Source: Hippophae tibetana
Lineage: Eukaryota > Streptophyta > Magnoliopsida > Rosales > Elaeagnaceae
Assembly: GCA_037013495.1 (NCBI GenBank)
Contig: CM072810.1
Span: forward strand, 71,718,449 to 71,782,448
Direction of reading: 5' to 3'
Length of the DNA: 64,000 nucleotides
The position numbers and the translations under genes are program-made. Every line of letters begins with the position of its first letter. The first letter of the stretch is position 1. Under the pieces are notes generated by a model that was given only the letters and a program-made list of their open reading frames with translations, did no database searches and was not told where the DNA came from. Of the stretch, positions 61,548 through 64,000 are shown piece after piece.

Positions 61548-62465
61548 ATGTGCGACGAAAATTTTAAACTCTCGGTAGGTGATATAAACGGTGTAATTTG
61601 GTTTCAAAAAAATATATTCTTAGGAATCCATGCTCTGATTATAAGAATCTTTACATGCTTCAATTTTATATATTATATTAAAAGTTCCGTCACCCGAGTC
61701 AAAGGTAATGGCCGTGTAAAATTGGAATTGTGATTTAACAAATCTTCTTTTTTTAATACTGTAAACAGTAGAACCCATCTTCTTTTTCCCTACAATTTGT
61801 TTTATGAAGAACAAAGATTGATTGAGCGTAGAAATAAAGATTAAGACTAAGAGACGAAGATTTAAAAAAGAACTACGAAATTAAATCCACACACGAAATC
61901 AACATCAATAAGTACCTAAAACACCGACGTTTTGACGCCAAAAAAAAATGAACACTCCCTTTCATGTGTCGAATACAATCATTCCATCAAGAACACTTAG
62001 AAGAAAAGTACAAAGCTTGGTAAAAACATTTTCATTAATTATTAGTTCTTCCTCCATAAAAATGTTGTTGTTTTCTTATATAAGAAACAAAACCCTACCC
62101 GTAATGCAACCTTAGTGGGGATATTTAGTTGTGACATGTGCTTAATCAATCCGTAAATAATTAAAGAGTAAAAATACATGTTATAAATAAGACAAATTAA
62201 ATTCCACAATTCAGTAGAAACAAAATCGCTAAACATCAGAGGCTCATAATTAAATAAAACAGAACTAATTGCATCCCCAATTAATCTTTCCATTTGATAT
62301 TCCAAATCTATCCCTTGTGAAGGATCATGAGAATATTTGTATGATCTATAGAATATTTGTTAGATATTGAGAACTTTAGAATTTTTTTAAACACACTCTT
62401 GGTTAGCAACTCAATCGCTCTTATGGTGGCATTGAAAAAAAACAAATGTAAAAAAAAAACGGAAT
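61548..62465 (+). repeat. Satellite monomer, copy 68 (chimera of 58-like and 59-like halves)
   Basis: First half follows copy 58 (GATATAAACGG) without its stop. From about 61800 it follows copy 59: ACACCGACG block, GGTAAAAACATTTTC, SpeI site lost, AAAGAGTAAAAA. Ends with AAACAAATGTAAAA. Confidence 0.95.
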
Positions 62466-63379
62466 ATGTGCGACGAAAATTTTAAACTCTCGGTAGGTGA
62501 TATAAACGGTGTAATTTGGTTTCAAAAAAATATATTCTTAGGAATCCATGCTCTGATTATAAGAATCTTTACATGCTTCAATTTTATATATTATATTAAA
62601 AGTTCCGTCACCCGAGTCAAAGGTAATGGCCGTGTAAAATTGGAATTGTGATTTAACAAATCTTCTTTTTTTAATACTGTAAACAGTAGAACCCATCTTC
62701 TTTTTCCCTACAATTTGTTTTATGAAGAACAAAGATTGATTGAGCGTAGAAATAAAGATTAAGACTAAGAGACGAAGATTTAAAAAAGAACTACGAAATT
62801 AAATCCACACACGAAATCAACATCAATAAGTACCTAAAACACCGACGTTTTGACGCCAAAAAAAAATGAACACTCCCTTTCATGTGTCGAATACAATCAT
62901 TCCATCAAGAACACTTAGAAGAAAAGTACAAAGCTTGGTAAAAACATTTTCATTAATTATTAGTTCTTCCTCCATAAAAATGTTGTTGTTTTCTTATATA
63001 AGAAACAAAACCCTACCCGTAATGCAACCTTAGTGGGGATATTTAGTTGTGACATGTGCTTAATCAATCCGTAAATAATTAAAGAGTAAAAATACATGTT
63101 ATAAATAAGACAAATTAAATTCCACAATTCAGTAGAAACAAAATCGCTAAACATCAGAGGCTCATAATTAAATAAAACAGAACTAATTGCATCCCCAATT
63201 AATCTTTCCATTTGATATTCCAAATCTATCCCTTGTGAAGGATCATGAGAATATTTGTATGATCTATAGAATATTTGTTAGATATTGAGAACTTTAGAAT
63301 TTTTTTAAACACACTATTGGTTAGCAACTCAATCGCCCTTATGGTGGCATTGAAAAAAAAAAGTAAAAAAATACGGAAT
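62466..63379 (+). repeat. Satellite monomer, copy 69
   Basis: Same overall structure as copy 68 (GATATAAACGG first half, ACACCGACG second half), suggesting duplication of the chimera. It ends with CACTATTGG and the short tract before ATACGG. Confidence 0.95.
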
Positions 63380-64000
63380 ATGTGCGACGAAAATTTTAAA
63401 CTCTCGGTAGGTGATGTAAACGGTGTAATTTGGTTTCAAAAAAATATATTCTTAGGAATCCATGCTCTGATTATAAGAATCTTTACATGCTTCAATTTTA
63501 TATATTATTTTAAAAGTTCCGTCACCCGAGTCAAAGGTAATGGCCGTGTAAAATTGGAATTGTGATTTAACAAATCTTCTTTTTTTAATACTGTAAACAG
63601 TAGAACCCATCTTCTTTTTCCCTACAATTTGTTTTATGAAGAACAAAGATTGATTGAGCGTAGAAATAAAGATTAAGACTAAGAGACGAAGATTTAAAAA
63701 AGAACTACGAAATTAAATCCACACACGAAATCAACATCAATAAGTACCTAAAACACCGACGTTTTGACGCCAAAAAAAAATGAACACTCCCTTTCATGTG
63801 TCGAATACAATCATTCCATCAAGAACACTTAGAAGAAAAGTACAAAGCTTGGTAAAAACATTTTCATTAATTATTAGTTCTTCCTCCATAAAAATGTTGT
63901 TGTTTTCTTATATAAGAAACAAAACCCTACCCGTAATGCAAGCTTAGTGGGGATATTTAGTTGTGACATGTGCTTAATCAATCCGTAAATAATTAAAGAG
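63380..64000 (+). repeat. Satellite monomer, copy 70, cut by window end (TATTTTAAAAG group)
   Basis: ATTATTTTAAAAG and ACACCGACG block as in copy 59. GCAAGCTTAG creates an extra HindIII site at 63940-63945. The sequence stops inside the alpha switch region. Confidence 0.95.

Larger units (their letters stand above)
48150..61740. repeat. Ten-monomer-spaced duplication (copies 53b-58a and 63b-68a)
   Basis: About 4.4 kb at roughly 48150-52560 recurs at roughly 57330-61740, offset 9179-9183 bp. Each monomer's private markers are matched in order: 54/64 GATGTARAGGTG and GATCGTGAG, 55/65 ATATGCGAC, 56/66 GGTAATGGCGTG, 57/67 TATATACTATATT, 58/68 GATATAAACGG. Scattered single-base differences make it older than the 6-mer. 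The second copy is followed by 59-like sequence again, so a 10-monomer unit may continue past the window. Confidence 0.92.
1..64000. repeat. Satellite array, about 918-bp monomer, 70 copies, entire window
   Basis: The marker ATGTGNNAC and all flanking sequence recur every 909-923 bp from base 67 to the window end, always in the same orientation. Every stretch longer than 300 bases without a gene is therefore this satellite; nothing else was found between copies. Composition is AT-rich (roughly 30% GC by eye). Monomers differ by scattered substitutions, one- to seven-base indels and A-tract length, and related variants are shared between copies at 1-, 2-, 6-, 7- and 10-monomer spacings. That is the mark of repeated unequal exchange. 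Neither array end is in the window, so the array exceeds 64 kb. Family unknown to me; a eukaryotic nuclear satellite is the best reading. Assembly collapse or expansion of the most similar units cannot be excluded from sequence alone. Confidence 0.99.

Noticed and set aside
1..64000. CRISPR array or bacterial repeat locus
   Set aside because: Repeats are 918 bp with no unique spacers and no adjacent genes.
1..64000. tRNA, rRNA or other structured RNA genes
   Set aside because: No rRNA-like conserved stretches or tRNA-like box pairs were seen; the small dyads are too short to call RNA genes.

Overview
The whole window is one uninterrupted head-to-tail tandem array of a single AT-rich satellite monomer of about 918 bp. 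I count 70 copies (the last cut by the window end) plus the 66-bp tail of another at the left edge. Using the recurring ATGTGNNAC motif as an arbitrary phase marker, the 69 complete monomers are 909-923 bp long (mean about 917.6). All lie in the same orientation. I see no inversion, no inserted element, no unrelated sequence, no RNA gene and no convincing protein gene. An array like this points to nuclear satellite heterochromatin of a eukaryote (centromeric, pericentromeric, subtelomeric, sex- or B-chromosome). I do not recognise the monomer family and cannot name the organism.

Monomer anatomy, numbered from the marker: +1 ATGTGNNAC; about +70 to +215, the most conserved stretch; +210 dyad-1 (TACTGT-AA-ACAGTA); +466 a HindIII site; +497 a SpeI site; +529 dyad-2 (TTTCTTATATAAGAAA); about +615 to +650, a switch region with an alpha form (AAAGCGTAAAAATACATG and relatives) or a beta form (AAAACATAAAAATACGTATG and relatives); +779 dyad-3 (GATCATG, 10-nt loop, CATGATC); about +890 to +912, a double A-tract of variable length. 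The A-tract is class I (A-run, GT, A-run) or class II (an extra CAAAA before GTAAA). These names are used in the entries.

Layout. Copies 1-7 (to about 6.4 kb) are N1 and N2 monomers (marker ATGTGTAAC; N1 has GAACAAAGATTG and CACTCCC, N2 has GAAAAAAGATGG and CACTCAG). Copies 8-17 (6.5-15.7 kb) interleave a distinct X type with N2, including an exact dimer duplication. Copies 18-20 recur seven monomers later as copies 25-27, on either side of an N1/N2 block (21-24) that resembles copies 2-7. Copies 28-30 lead into a young six-monomer higher-order repeat (types F-A-B-C-D-E) present three times at about 26.8-42.25 kb, the middle unit shortened to five monomers by a visible F/A crossover. Copies 47-51 are scrambled, diverged relatives of that repeat. 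Copies 52-70 hold a second large-scale repeat: about 4.4 kb (copies 53b-58a) recurs 9.18 kb downstream (63b-68a).

The short reading frames that recur in every monomer are best read as chance frames multiplied by homogenisation. Their starts are lost, frameshifted or stopped in several copies, most minus-strand frames depend on TTG starts, and the differences among copies are largely amino-acid changing. The biology on show is concerted evolution: unequal crossover and conversion at the monomer, dimer, 6-mer, 7-mer and 10-mer scales, with three dyad-symmetric motifs repeated once per monomer.
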